Assembly (NCBI GenBank): GCA_019634695.1
Contig: JAHCAW010000039.1
Location: 1 to 38,448 of the forward strand
Reading direction: 5' to 3'
DNA: 38,448 nt
Origin: Candidatus Sumerlaeia bacterium
GTDB taxonomy: Bacteria > Sumerlaeota > Sumerlaeia > SLMS01 > JAHLLQ01
Positions 24,753-33,035 of the stretch are shown here, one piece after another. The notes beneath the pieces were generated by a model. The model saw only the letters and a list, made by a program, of their open reading frames with translations, ran no database searches and had not been told where the DNA came from. The number at the start of each line of letters is the position of its first letter. The stretch's first letter is position 1. Position numbers and translations under genes: made by a program.

Positions 24753-24772
24753 CGCGCACGCATCGGTGCGCG
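24753..24772. terminator. Hairpin between convergent genes
   Basis: CGCGCAC (24753-24759) and GTGCGCG (24766-24772) form a perfect 7-bp stem with a 6-nt loop, in the 26-bp space between two convergent stop codons. There is no T-tract on either side. Its position suggests bidirectional termination. Confidence 0.5.
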
Positions 24773-24775
24773 CAT

Positions 24776-26977
24776 CTACTCGACAATCCACCCGCTGCCC
24801 TGCACGGTGTTCTTCGAGTCGGCGAAATTCAGCACGCGGCCGGGGCGGGCGGCGGTGGGGGAGCCGCTGGTCAGGGCCGCCGTGCCGTTGACGAAGACGT
24901 GCTCGATGCCGAGCGGCGTGGCGGTGGGCGTGGAGTAGGTCGCGCGGTCGATGATCGTCTGCGGGTCGAGGACCACGATGTCGGCGAACCAGCCCGGGGC
25001 AATGCGACCGCGGCGTTGCTCCAGCAGGCGGAACTGGCGCGCGGCCAGCGTGGACGTCTTGCGCACGGCTTCGCGGTGGTCGAACATGGCAAGGTCGCGC
25101 GCGTAGTGGCCCCAGAAGCGCGGGAAGGTGCCGGAGCCGCGCGGGTGGCCGCCGGTGGGACCGTCGGAGCCGATCATCAGTTCGGGGTGCGGCATCAGCG
25201 TGCGCACGTCGTCCTCGTGCATCGTGTGATAGACGGCGCTGGCGCCGTTGAGGCCGATGTCGTCGACGAGGACGACCTCGGGTTCCTTGCCGAGCGACGC
25301 GGCGAGTTCGTCGAGATAGCGCCACGCGTAGGTGCCGCTGATGAGATAGACGCGGTCCGCGCCGCCACGACCGGCGAGGCCGGCGGCAACTTCGTCGAGC
25401 AGGCGCGCGCGCTGGTTCGTCACCGCGTCGTTCCAGTTCACCTGGGCCCACTGCGGGAACAGCACGTTGATCGTCGTCTGCGAGGCGGTGTAGGGATACT
25501 GGTCGAGGCGCACCTCGATGCCTTCCTCGATGGCCGCGTCGATGAGCTCGAGGAAGGGGGTCGAGAGTCCCCAGGCGCTGGGGCCCGAGCACTTCGCGTG
25601 CGAGATCTGCACGTGGCAGCCGCTCTCGCGGCCGATGCGAAGAGCTTCCTCCACGGCTGTCAGCACGCCGCTGCCCTCGGTGCGCATGTGCGTGGCGTAG
25701 ATGCCCCCGTAGGCGGCGACGGCGGTGGCCAGCTCGATGATTTCCTCGGTGGTCGAGTTGAATCCGGTGGAGTAGATCAGGCCGGTGGACATGCCGAAGG
25801 CGCCGGCGTTCATGCCCGTGGCGATGCGCTGCTTCATCGTGTTCATCTGCGTGGTCGTGGGGGTCGAGCCGGAGAGACCGGCTTCGCTGCGCAGGCGATT
25901 GTGGCCGATGAGCCCGACATAGTTCGGGCCGAGGCTTCCTGCCAGATTGGCGTAGTGCGTCGCCAACGTGTTGATCGCCGGCGATGAGCCACAGTTGCCC
26001 GTCACGACGGTCGTGACGCCCTGGCGCAGATACTGGGCCAGTTGTCCGCCGCTGTCGGCGTGCGAGTGCGTGTCGATGAAGCCGGGAACGACGAGCTTGC
26101 CCGCGGCGTTGATCTCGCGGTGGGCGGTGGCCTCGCCGGCGTCGCCGACGAGCACGATGCGGTCGCCGCGCACGGCGACGTCGGCAACCACGCCCTCGGT
26201 GTCGCCGTCGCGATAGACCGTGCCGCCGCGGATCAGCACGTCGTAGTCACGCTCGGGGGGCGCCTGAACCGTCATCGAAAAGTCGTCGTAGTAGCCCGCG
26301 AAATCGCCGGCCGAGTAGAGATAGAATCCGGCGCCGCCGTCGCGCAGCGTCAGGCTCAGCGTGCCCGTCACCACCGGCGTGTCCATGTCGTCGACGTAGG
26401 CCGCGACGGAGTTGCCGCTGACGACCAGTTTGAAGCGGCGCCAACTGCTCGGCCATGTCGTGCCGTTGACAATGTAGCCGGGCGTGGCGGCGCCGAACTG
26501 TGCGAAGTTGATTCCGAGGTAGTCCCACGTCGAGCCGTTGTGGGCCTGGAGCTTCACCCAGCCGTCGCCGCTGGTGCCGGGTTCGGTGTGGTCCGGGTCC
26601 CATGCGAGGCGGATCATGTGCGTGCTGCCGGTGAGCGACGCGCGCGCGAGGATCCCTTGGTAGCCGCCGCGCTTCGTCGGGCCGTCGTTGCCGTCGCAGA
26701 AGACCCACGCCTCGACGGTCATGTCCTGCGCGGCCCCACCGGTCAGGGCATAGCGTGCCCCGCCCGTGTCGCCATCGACCGATTGCTTGAAGATGTGGGT
26801 GCCGCTGGGAGCCGGGACGCCGGCAAGTCGGGGCTCGCCGGCCGCAGCGACCCGTCCCGCCGTGCCACTCGAGACTGACCACGTCAGGCCGCTCGGGCTC
26901 TCGAAGTCGTCTTGCAGCGTGGTGCCCGCGGCCGATGCCACGAGCAAGCAGAGAACTGCCACCAAAGCGATTCGCAT
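24776..26977 (-). CDS. Exported N-acyl-D-amino-acid deacylase with N-terminal lectin-like domain
   Basis: A 733-residue secreted enzyme. A signal peptide (MRIALVAVLCLLVASAAG) leads into a ~225-residue concanavalin-like jelly-roll domain (QDDFESPSGLTW ... FYLYSAGDFAGYYDDF). An amidohydrolase of the D-aminoacylase family follows from about residue 230, which cleaves N-acyl groups from D-amino acids. Metal and catalytic positions are in place: GFIDTHSHAD, the metal-ligand Cys in VVTGNCGSSP, YATHMRTEG, QISHAKCSG and IGSDGPTGGHPRG. Typical family members have about 480-530 residues, so the N-terminal domain is an added module, possibly for cell-wall or glycan binding. ATG 26977 was chosen because the signal peptide starts there; GTG 26999-27001 adds eight residues. 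The C-terminus is GSGWIVE. Last gene of the leftward cluster. Confidence 0.9.
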   Translation of the reverse strand: MRIALVAVLCLLVASAAGTTLQDDFESPSGLTWSVSSGTAGRVAAAGEPRLAGVPAPSGTHIFKQSVDGDTGGARYALTGGAAQDMTVEAWVFCDGNDGPTKRGGYQGILARASLTGSTHMIRLAWDPDHTEPGTSGDGWVKLQAHNGSTWDYLGINFAQFGAATPGYIVNGTTWPSSWRRFKLVVSGNSVAAYVDDMDTPVVTGTLSLTLRDGGAGFYLYSAGDFAGYYDDFSMTVQAPPERDYDVLIRGGTVYRDGDTEGVVADVAVRGDRIVLVGDAGEATAHREINAAGKLVVPGFIDTHSHADSGGQLAQYLRQGVTTVVTGNCGSSPAINTLATHYANLAGSLGPNYVGLIGHNRLRSEAGLSGSTPTTTQMNTMKQRIATGMNAGAFGMSTGLIYSTGFNSTTEEIIELATAVAAYGGIYATHMRTEGSGVLTAVEEALRIGRESGCHVQISHAKCSGPSAWGLSTPFLELIDAAIEEGIEVRLDQYPYTASQTTINVLFPQWAQVNWNDAVTNQRARLLDEVAAGLAGRGGADRVYLISGTYAWRYLDELAASLGKEPEVVLVDDIGLNGASAVYHTMHEDDVRTLMPHPELMIGSDGPTGGHPRGSGTFPRFWGHYARDLAMFDHREAVRKTSTLAARQFRLLEQRRGRIAPGWFADIVVLDPQTIIDRATYSTPTATPLGIEHVFVNGTAALTSGSPTAARPGRVLNFADSKNTVQGSGWIVE

Positions 26978-27052
26978 CGCGCGCGTCCGATCGTCACCCA
27001 CCCCGGACAGGCTGGCATGGGGCGCCGGGCACGTCCACGAAAAAGGGCGGCT

Positions 27053-27922
27053 TCAGGTTGCCGCGGCGCGAACTTCGGCCGGTGCCGGTGCCTCGGCAGG
27101 ACTCGATCGCGGCAACACGCAGGCGCCCAGCGCCCAGACGGCCAGCGGCGCGCCAACGTGCGAGGCGCGCAGCAGCACCTCCGGGTACGACATGATCCCC
27201 CACGACGTCACGCGCGCCATCGCCGTGACGAGGCTCCAGAGCGCCAGCCACAGGAGCAGCGGACGCCAGCGACCCGCCAGCACCATGAACCCGACGCCGA
27301 TGTCCACGATGCCGATGACGCGCAGCATCGCCACCGCGTTCGACTCCGTGAGACGATAACCGCCGAGCCAGCGGCGCGCCGTCGCGATCAGCATGTCGGT
27401 GAACTCCGGGTGCGGACCAAGCGCCTGCACGCCGTGCGCGACGAAGACGGCCGCGATGCCAAGGCGCAGCATCCACATTGCTCCCAGCACGCGCGCGCGC
27501 TCGCCGAGGCGCGACCACGCGGGCAGCACCATCCACGCCAGCGCCAGCGGCACGCCGTAGCGCAGCGCGTGCGAGGCCGGCGCCATTGTGGCGAAGGCAT
27601 AGCTGTCGGTGTGGCGGGCGGCCAGCGCCTCGATGAAGGGAACGATGGCAACGATCAAGGCCGCGACAGCGGTGGGCCGCGCGAGCAGCGACAGCCCCGC
27701 CAGCAGCACAAGCACCGCCGTCCAGCGCTCGACCAGCGCGATGCGCGGATGCGCCACGCCCCACTCCATCAGGGCGATGCTGCCCACCGACGTGCCAGCG
27801 CGTGAGAAGATCGCCACGCACCAACCGATCGCGAAGACCGCAGCCGTAACTCGCAGCACCCAGCCGGCAATCGCGGCCGGGTCTCTGCCATCGCGTGCAA
27901 GGGGATCGGCTTCGGTTGCCAT
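27053..27922 (-). CDS. DoxX-like multi-pass membrane protein
   Basis: A 289-residue membrane protein with about eight hydrophobic segments, e.g. VLRVTAAVFAIGWCVAIFSR, WTAVLVLLAGLSLLA, MLRLGIAAVFVAHGVQALG and VAMLRVIGIVDIGVGFMVLA. The second half, with FVAHGVQALG, GIVDIGVGFMVL and EVLLRASHVGAPLAVW, follows the DoxX-family layout. DoxX relatives work with thiol or quinone redox partners in some bacteria, but no redox Cys pair is seen here, so the role is unknown. It starts 7 bp after the metallophosphoesterase stop and ends 75 bp before the D-aminoacylase start, so it belongs to the same leftward operon. Confidence 0.7.
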   Translation of the reverse strand: MATEADPLARDGRDPAAIAGWVLRVTAAVFAIGWCVAIFSRAGTSVGSIALMEWGVAHPRIALVERWTAVLVLLAGLSLLARPTAVAALIVAIVPFIEALAARHTDSYAFATMAPASHALRYGVPLALAWMVLPAWSRLGERARVLGAMWMLRLGIAAVFVAHGVQALGPHPEFTDMLIATARRWLGGYRLTESNAVAMLRVIGIVDIGVGFMVLAGRWRPLLLWLALWSLVTAMARVTSWGIMSYPEVLLRASHVGAPLAVWALGACVLPRSSPAEAPAPAEVRAAAT

Positions 27923-27929
27923 CGGTGCG

Positions 27930-29219
27930 TTACTGGGTGGTCGTGGCCCCTGTGGGGGCGTTGCGCGGGGTCAGGGTGAAGTCGTCGTGAATCTCGGCGT
28001 CCATGCCGAAGGCGCGCACGTGCATGCCTTCCATGCCGAACTCGAGCACGTGGACGTGATGGACGCTCTTGGTCATGCCGGGCTCCTGCAGCCACCAGCG
28101 CGTCGGGTCGGGTGTGCGCTGCGGAACTCCCAGGCCGCCGTCGCCGATGTAGACGATGCCCTTTTCGAGATCGGGAGCCGAGCTGCGGATCGGCATGGTG
28201 CGCTTGAGTGCGTGATCGTGCGACTCCAGAACGAGATCGACGTTGAACTTCTCGAAGAGCGGCACCCAGTTGTCGCGGCGGCTGGCGCCGTCCTGCAAGG
28301 GGCGGACGCTGGAGAAGGCCGGGCGATGATACGAGGCCAGCAGCCAGCGAGTGTCGGGGCGCGCGCCTTGCAGGGTGGACTCCAGCCAGTCGCGCTGGTC
28401 GCCCCCAAGAGTGGTCTCGGTGTTCAGCGTCACCAGCGTCACGGCGGGCGTCAGTGGGGTCTTGTAGTAGTAGTTCCGGTCGAAGTTCGGCCAGGGGAAC
28501 ATCTCCTCGAAGCCGATGCCGCGGTCGTGATTGCCGCGCGCGGGGATGATGGGCAGCAGGCGTCCGGCCTCGGTGGTGGTCAGCTCGTGGTCGCTCAGCC
28601 AGGGCTGGAGATAACGCCATTCGGCCAGCATGCAGTAGTCGCCGCCGTGAATCAGGCCATACAGGTTCGGGATCTCCTCGAACAGCGCGCGCATGCGCAG
28701 GTTCATCTTCTGGCGGTCGGTGTGCTCGTAGGGATCGGTGGTGCCGATGCGCGAGTCGCCGCCAAAGAGCATGGCGAACTCGATGTCTTCGGCCGGCGCC
28801 GTGCGGAAGTGGAACTCGCGCGACACGGCACCGTCCGACGAGAAGGCGACATAGTAGATGGTGTCGGGCGCCAGGCCCGCAAGATGCGCATGGTGGTAGT
28901 AGGCCGGCTGCACCCATGCGGCGTCCGCGTCCTTCATGGTGTACATGCCGTCCTTGAAGCTGGTTGCGGTCATCGCATAGGCGGCCGCGTCGCCGCCGCG
29001 CGAGACAGTGTCGTAATGGACGACGTGGCGCTCGCCGGCCTCGCGCGTTGTCCACGAGAGCACGGCCTCATGCTGCGGGTTCTTCATCCAAAGCACGCGA
29101 TGGTGGAACGTGGGCGGCTCGACCGGTTCCTCGGCAGCTGCGAGGGCGGGAAGAATCGACACGGCGATCATCGCGGCAATCGAGCGAAGAACGCGGACAA
29201 TCTGGACAGAAAACGGCAT
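27930..29219 (-). CDS. Secreted metallophosphoesterase (purple acid phosphatase-like)
   Basis: A 429-residue exported calcineurin-fold phosphoesterase. A signal peptide (LRSIAAMIAVSILPALAAAE) is followed by a fibronectin-III/purple-acid-phosphatase-like N-terminal domain (LSWTTREAGERHVVHYD). The two-metal site is complete: GGDSR (153-157), GGDY (192-195), RGNHDRG (228-234), ASYHRPAF (295-302) and ESHDHALKR (332-340). The enzyme would hydrolyse phosphomonoesters or diesters outside the cytoplasm. Start ATG 29219 has GGAG about 9 bp upstream. It lies 169 bp downstream of the first D-aminoacylase gene and 7 bp upstream of the DoxX-like gene. Substrate unknown. Confidence 0.9.
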   Translation of the reverse strand: MPFSVQIVRVLRSIAAMIAVSILPALAAAEEPVEPPTFHHRVLWMKNPQHEAVLSWTTREAGERHVVHYDTVSRGGDAAAYAMTATSFKDGMYTMKDADAAWVQPAYYHHAHLAGLAPDTIYYVAFSSDGAVSREFHFRTAPAEDIEFAMLFGGDSRIGTTDPYEHTDRQKMNLRMRALFEEIPNLYGLIHGGDYCMLAEWRYLQPWLSDHELTTTEAGRLLPIIPARGNHDRGIGFEEMFPWPNFDRNYYYKTPLTPAVTLVTLNTETTLGGDQRDWLESTLQGARPDTRWLLASYHRPAFSSVRPLQDGASRRDNWVPLFEKFNVDLVLESHDHALKRTMPIRSSAPDLEKGIVYIGDGGLGVPQRTPDPTRWWLQEPGMTKSVHHVHVLEFGMEGMHVRAFGMDAEIHDDFTLTPRNAPTGATTTQ

Positions 29220-29388
29220 GCGAACAACTCCGGGAGAAGCCGCGAGGCGGCGTCGGAAATCGGTGATGGACGTGCAAGGACCGGCTCACGCGATGCAGGG
29301 CGACCGGTCCCGGTCCAGCCTCGCGGACCCTAGGCGTGTGCAGATTCGCTTCGCAAGCGATTTACGCCCCAACGGGCGGCGTGTTTGC

Positions 29389-30924
29389 TCATGGCCCGCT
29401 GCCCGCCGTGGTGGTGCCATGCCGCAGCACGCGGCCCGCGAGCAGGCCGGTCGGTTCGCCGTCGTCGAGTGCCACCACGCCGTTCACCAGCACCTGGCGG
29501 ACGCCCTGGGGGGGAGTGGTGGGTTCCTCGAAGGTGGCGCCGTCCGCGATGGTGGCCGGATCGAAAATGACAATGTCGGCAAACCAGCCCGGGGCGATGC
29601 GTGCGCGATGTTGCTCGAAGAGGCGGAACTGCTCCGCCGCCAGCGTGGACGTGCGCCGCACGGCATCCGCATGGTCGAACATCTCGAGTTCGCGGACGTA
29701 GCGTCCCCAGAAGCGCGGGAACGTGCCATGGCCGCGCGGGTGCGTGTTCGTCGGACCGTCGGAGGCGATCATCTGGTACGGATGCGCCATGAGCTCGCGC
29801 AGGTCGTCCTCGAGCATCATGTGATAGACGGCGCTGCCGCCGCCGACGCCGATGTCGTCGATCAGCACGGCCACCGGGTCCTTGTCGAGCGAGGCGGCGA
29901 TGTCGGAGAGGAAGCGGCCGGCGAAGGGACCGCGCGAGAGAAAGACGCGTTCGGCGCCGCCGCGGCCGGCCAGCAGTTCGGCGACGTCGCGCTCGAGTTC
30001 GGCGCGGCGTTGGGCCTCGGCCGCCGCGCTGCGATTGTCCCGCGCCCACAGCGGGAACAGCGCCCCGATGCCCGTCTGCGAGGCGGTGTAGGGATACTGG
30101 TCCATGCACACGACGACCCCTTGGGCGTTGGCGGCATCGACGAGCGCGAGGTACTCGCCCGCAAGCCCCCAGGCGCCGGGCCCGGCGACCTTGGCGTGCG
30201 AAATCTGCACCCGGCATCCGCTCTCGCGCCCGATGCGAATGGCCTCCGCCACGGCCTCGAGCACGCGCGGACCCTCGTTGCGAATGTGCGAGGCATACAC
30301 CCCGCCGTGCCCGGCAACGACGCGCGCCAACTCCACCAACTCCTCCGTCTCCGCATTGAAGCCCGGATGATACGTCAGCCCCGTGGACATCCCGAACGCC
30401 CCGGCCTCCATGCCCTGGGCGACCAGGCGCTTCATCTCCTGCATCTGTTCGTCGCTGGGGCGTTCGCCCGTGAAGCGGATGTCGCGGCGAAGTTGATTGT
30501 GCCCGATCAGCCCAACGTAGTTCACGCCGAGCGTGCCCTCGAGTTCGTCGTAATGCCGCGCCAGCGTGCGGATCGACGCCGACCCGCCGCAGTTGCCCAC
30601 CACGATCGTCGTGACGCCCTGGCGCAGGAAGTCCGGCCGCGCGCCGCCGTCGTCGCCGTGGTTGTGTGTGTCGATGAAGCCGGGCACCACCAGCATGCCC
30701 GTCGCGTCGATGGTGCGGTGTGCGGTGGCGCCGGGGAAGTGGCCGATCGAGACGACGCGGTCGCCGACGATCGCCACGTCGATCTCCACCGGTGCGAGAT
30801 AGCCGTCGATCACCACCGTCCCGCCGACGATCAGAACGTCGTAGACGGCCGCCGGCGTGTCAGTCGGGCGGGAGCAGGCAATACACACGAGATGGAACGC
30901 GAGGAGCAGCAGGGCATGGCGCAT
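29389..30924 (-). CDS. Exported N-acyl-D-amino-acid deacylase (probable lipoprotein)
   Basis: A 511-residue D-aminoacylase-family amidohydrolase of standard length. It begins with a short hydrophobic leader (MRHALLLLAFHLVCIACSRP). Cys17 could be lipidated, but the lipobox (CIAC) is unusual, so plain Sec export is an alternative. Active-site landmarks: GFIDTHNHGD, VVGNCGGSAS, YASHIRNEG, QISHAKVAG and IASDGPTNTHPRG. It is a paralogue of the downstream enzyme and shares VNYVGLIGHNQLR-type and QYPYTASQT segments, but lacks the lectin-like domain. The permease gene ends 73 bp upstream in the same direction, pairing extracytoplasmic deacylation with uptake (inference). After its stop are two short hairpins (29346-29360 and about 29365-29378) with no T-tract. 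Confidence 0.92.
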   Translation of the reverse strand: MRHALLLLAFHLVCIACSRPTDTPAAVYDVLIVGGTVVIDGYLAPVEIDVAIVGDRVVSIGHFPGATAHRTIDATGMLVVPGFIDTHNHGDDGGARPDFLRQGVTTIVVGNCGGSASIRTLARHYDELEGTLGVNYVGLIGHNQLRRDIRFTGERPSDEQMQEMKRLVAQGMEAGAFGMSTGLTYHPGFNAETEELVELARVVAGHGGVYASHIRNEGPRVLEAVAEAIRIGRESGCRVQISHAKVAGPGAWGLAGEYLALVDAANAQGVVVCMDQYPYTASQTGIGALFPLWARDNRSAAAEAQRRAELERDVAELLAGRGGAERVFLSRGPFAGRFLSDIAASLDKDPVAVLIDDIGVGGGSAVYHMMLEDDLRELMAHPYQMIASDGPTNTHPRGHGTFPRFWGRYVRELEMFDHADAVRRTSTLAAEQFRLFEQHRARIAPGWFADIVIFDPATIADGATFEEPTTPPQGVRQVLVNGVVALDDGEPTGLLAGRVLRHGTTTAGSGP

Positions 30925-30997
30925 GGAAACGGCGGACTCCGGCAGATGATCGGATGATGCGGAGGGGGAGCGGTGCGTCGAGAGAAAAGCGCGCGGC

Positions 30998-32209
30998 TCA
31001 GGTCACCAGCGCCAGCCATGCCGCGGCCAGCGCCAGCGTGGCCAGCGTCACCGGCACGCCGACGCGCGCGTGTTCGCGCCAGTTGATCTCGACGCCCAGC
31101 CGCCGCGCCTGCTCGACCACGATCAGGTTCGCGATGCTGCCGACCAGGATCAGGTTGCCGGCCAGCGTGCTGGCCAGCGCCAGAATCGGGCCCGCGGCCG
31201 GGTGCTGCGTCGCCGGCAGCAGCAGCATCGTCGCCGGCACGTTCGAGACCAGATTGGAGAGCACGACCGTCGTGCCGAACAGCCAGGCGCCGCCGTCCAG
31301 ATCCACGCCGGCCGCGTGCAAGCCGGCCAGACCGCTGGCCAGCAACCCCGACGTGTCCAGCGCATGGTTGACGATGAACAGCCCCATGAAGAGCAGCAGC
31401 AGGTTCCAGTCGACGAGCGCCAGAAAGCGCGAGGAGGCCATGCGGCGGCTGAGCAGCAGGAGCCCGGCGGCGACCAGAGCGGCCTGCTCGCGCGGCATCG
31501 GCTCCCACAGGAACAGCACCACCAGCCCGCCCAGCACGGCGAGCCCCTTGCCCGTCTGCCAGCCGTCGTAGTCCGGGGCCTCGACCCTCGCGAGGCTCAC
31601 CTCCGCCTCCCACCGCCCCCGGAACATCCACGCCACAATGCCCCAGCACGCAAACAACCCCGCCGTGGCCGGCACCACGGCATCCAGCAGGTAGCCCGCG
31701 AACGAGAGCCCCAGCACCTGCCCGATCAGCATGTTCTGCGGATTGCCGATCAGCGTGGCGGCGCTGCCGATGTTCGAGGCGCACGCCAGCCCCAGCAGGA
31801 ACGGCAGCGGCCGCAGGCGACGGCGTTGGCAGATTTCCAGCAGCACCGGCGTCATCGCCAGACAGATGATGTCGTTGGCCAGCAACGCCGACAGCCCGCC
31901 CGAGACCAGAATCAGCACCAGCAGGAAGCGCGGCGCCGCGGCTTGCGAGGCGCCCAGTCGCCGCGTCACCAGCGTGTAGAAGCCCCCAAGGCGGAACTGC
32001 GCCGAGACCACCATGAGCCCGAACAGCAGGGCGATGGTCGGCACGTCCACGGCCTCCCAGGCCTCCTGCGGACTCACTCGCCCCGAGGCCACCAGCACGA
32101 TCGCCCCCATCAGCACGATCCCCGTGCGGTCCAGTGCCAACCCGCGCACCCCGCCGGCGATCATGCCGGCGTAGACCGCCAGGAAGGTGAACAGGACGAC
32201 CAGATCCAT
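30998..32209 (-). CDS. SLC13/ArsB-type ion-coupled permease
   Basis: A 403-residue ion-transporter (IT) superfamily permease with about 11 membrane helices. The duplicated hairpin signatures are clear: first half LLANDIICLAMTPVLLEI and SNIGSAATLIGNPQNMLIG, second half SNLVSNVPATMLLLPA and GNLILVGSIANLIVVEQ. Relatives carry di- or tricarboxylates, sulfate, arsenite or Na+/H+, so the substrate is open. Start ATG 32209 (MDLVVLFTFLAVYAGMIAGG) has GGGAG about 12 bp upstream. The frame is open for another 52 codons, but that part has no helix and no family match. It is the first gene of the D-aminoacylase cluster and divergent from a prepilin gene. Confidence 0.88.
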   Translation of the reverse strand: MDLVVLFTFLAVYAGMIAGGVRGLALDRTGIVLMGAIVLVASGRVSPQEAWEAVDVPTIALLFGLMVVSAQFRLGGFYTLVTRRLGASQAAAPRFLLVLILVSGGLSALLANDIICLAMTPVLLEICQRRRLRPLPFLLGLACASNIGSAATLIGNPQNMLIGQVLGLSFAGYLLDAVVPATAGLFACWGIVAWMFRGRWEAEVSLARVEAPDYDGWQTGKGLAVLGGLVVLFLWEPMPREQAALVAAGLLLLSRRMASSRFLALVDWNLLLLFMGLFIVNHALDTSGLLASGLAGLHAAGVDLDGGAWLFGTTVVLSNLVSNVPATMLLLPATQHPAAGPILALASTLAGNLILVGSIANLIVVEQARRLGVEINWREHARVGVPVTLATLALAAAWLALVT

Positions 32210-32401
32210 CGGGCAGAGCGCTCCCGCGCCGGTCCTTGAGAGCACCCGCCGGCCCGTCCGAGGCAAGGTCCAACATGCCCCCGAATGGACCGCGAACGGC
32301 CCGCGCGAAATTAGTTCGGCTTCCGATGCGATTTTGGGTTGTGCAATTCCGTGGGCGGCGGGCACGGTGCGCTTTCATCCTGCCGGGGAGCCATCCGTCT
32401 C

Positions 32402-33028
32402 ATGTCCCGACCTGCCGCCTTCACCCTGATCGAACTGCTGATTGTCGTCGCGATCATCGCGATTCTGGCGGCCATCGCCGTGCCCAACTTCCTCGAGGCC
32501 CAGACGCGCTCGAAGGTCTCGCGCACCAAGGCCGACATGCGCACGATCTCGACCGCCGTCGAGAGCTACCGCGTCGACCGCAACCGGTATCCCCCCGACG
32601 CCCAGTTCGGCGCTGTTCCCTTCCTCGAGCGCCTTGCCCACCTGACCACTCCGATTTCCTACATCACCAGCGTCCCCCCCGATCCGTTCGCCAACAAGAG
32701 CGCCATCCGTGACTTCGTAAACAACGAATCCGAGGTCAACGCCTACGCCCCGATGGACGATCAGGACAACTTCCACCCGATCCTGACGTTCGACTTCGCC
32801 AACCGGATGCAGCCGGGCGGCATCCCCGAGCCGGCCCTGACCTGGGCGCGCATCAGCCGCCTGCCCGGCGTCGTCCTCTGGGGTATGCGCAGCCCCGGCC
32901 CGGACCTGTACCCGCCCTACCTCGGCCGTGCCATCGCCCCCTACGATCCGACCAACGGGACCATCAGCGAAGGCAACATCTTCTGGACCGGCCCCGGCAT
33001 CGGCGAAGACCGGCCGTTCTTCCTGTGA
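32402..33028 (+). CDS. GspG-like prepilin-type protein, copy 1
   Basis: A 208-residue type IV prepilin-like/type II pseudopilin-like protein. The short leader MSRPAA is cut before FTLIELLIVVAIIAILAAIA. The -1 residue is Ala instead of the usual Gly, and Glu5 is present. The conserved continuation PNFLEAQTRSKVSRTKADMR is followed by YRVDRNRYPPD. The C-terminal globular part is unlike GspG and ends with APYDPTNGTISEGNIFWT, a tail shared with the other two copies in this window. Probably an extracellular fibre or secretion-system component assembled by a distant machinery, since no assembly genes are here. Start ATG 32402 has GGGGAG about 12 bp upstream. It converges on the WD40 gene with a 7-bp gap. 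Confidence 0.88.
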   Translation: MSRPAAFTLIELLIVVAIIAILAAIAVPNFLEAQTRSKVSRTKADMRTISTAVESYRVDRNRYPPDAQFGAVPFLERLAHLTTPISYITSVPPDPFANKSAIRDFVNNESEVNAYAPMDDQDNFHPILTFDFANRMQPGGIPEPALTWARISRLPGVVLWGMRSPGPDLYPPYLGRAIAPYDPTNGTISEGNIFWTGPGIGEDRPFFL

Positions 33029-33035
33029 TGCCTCC

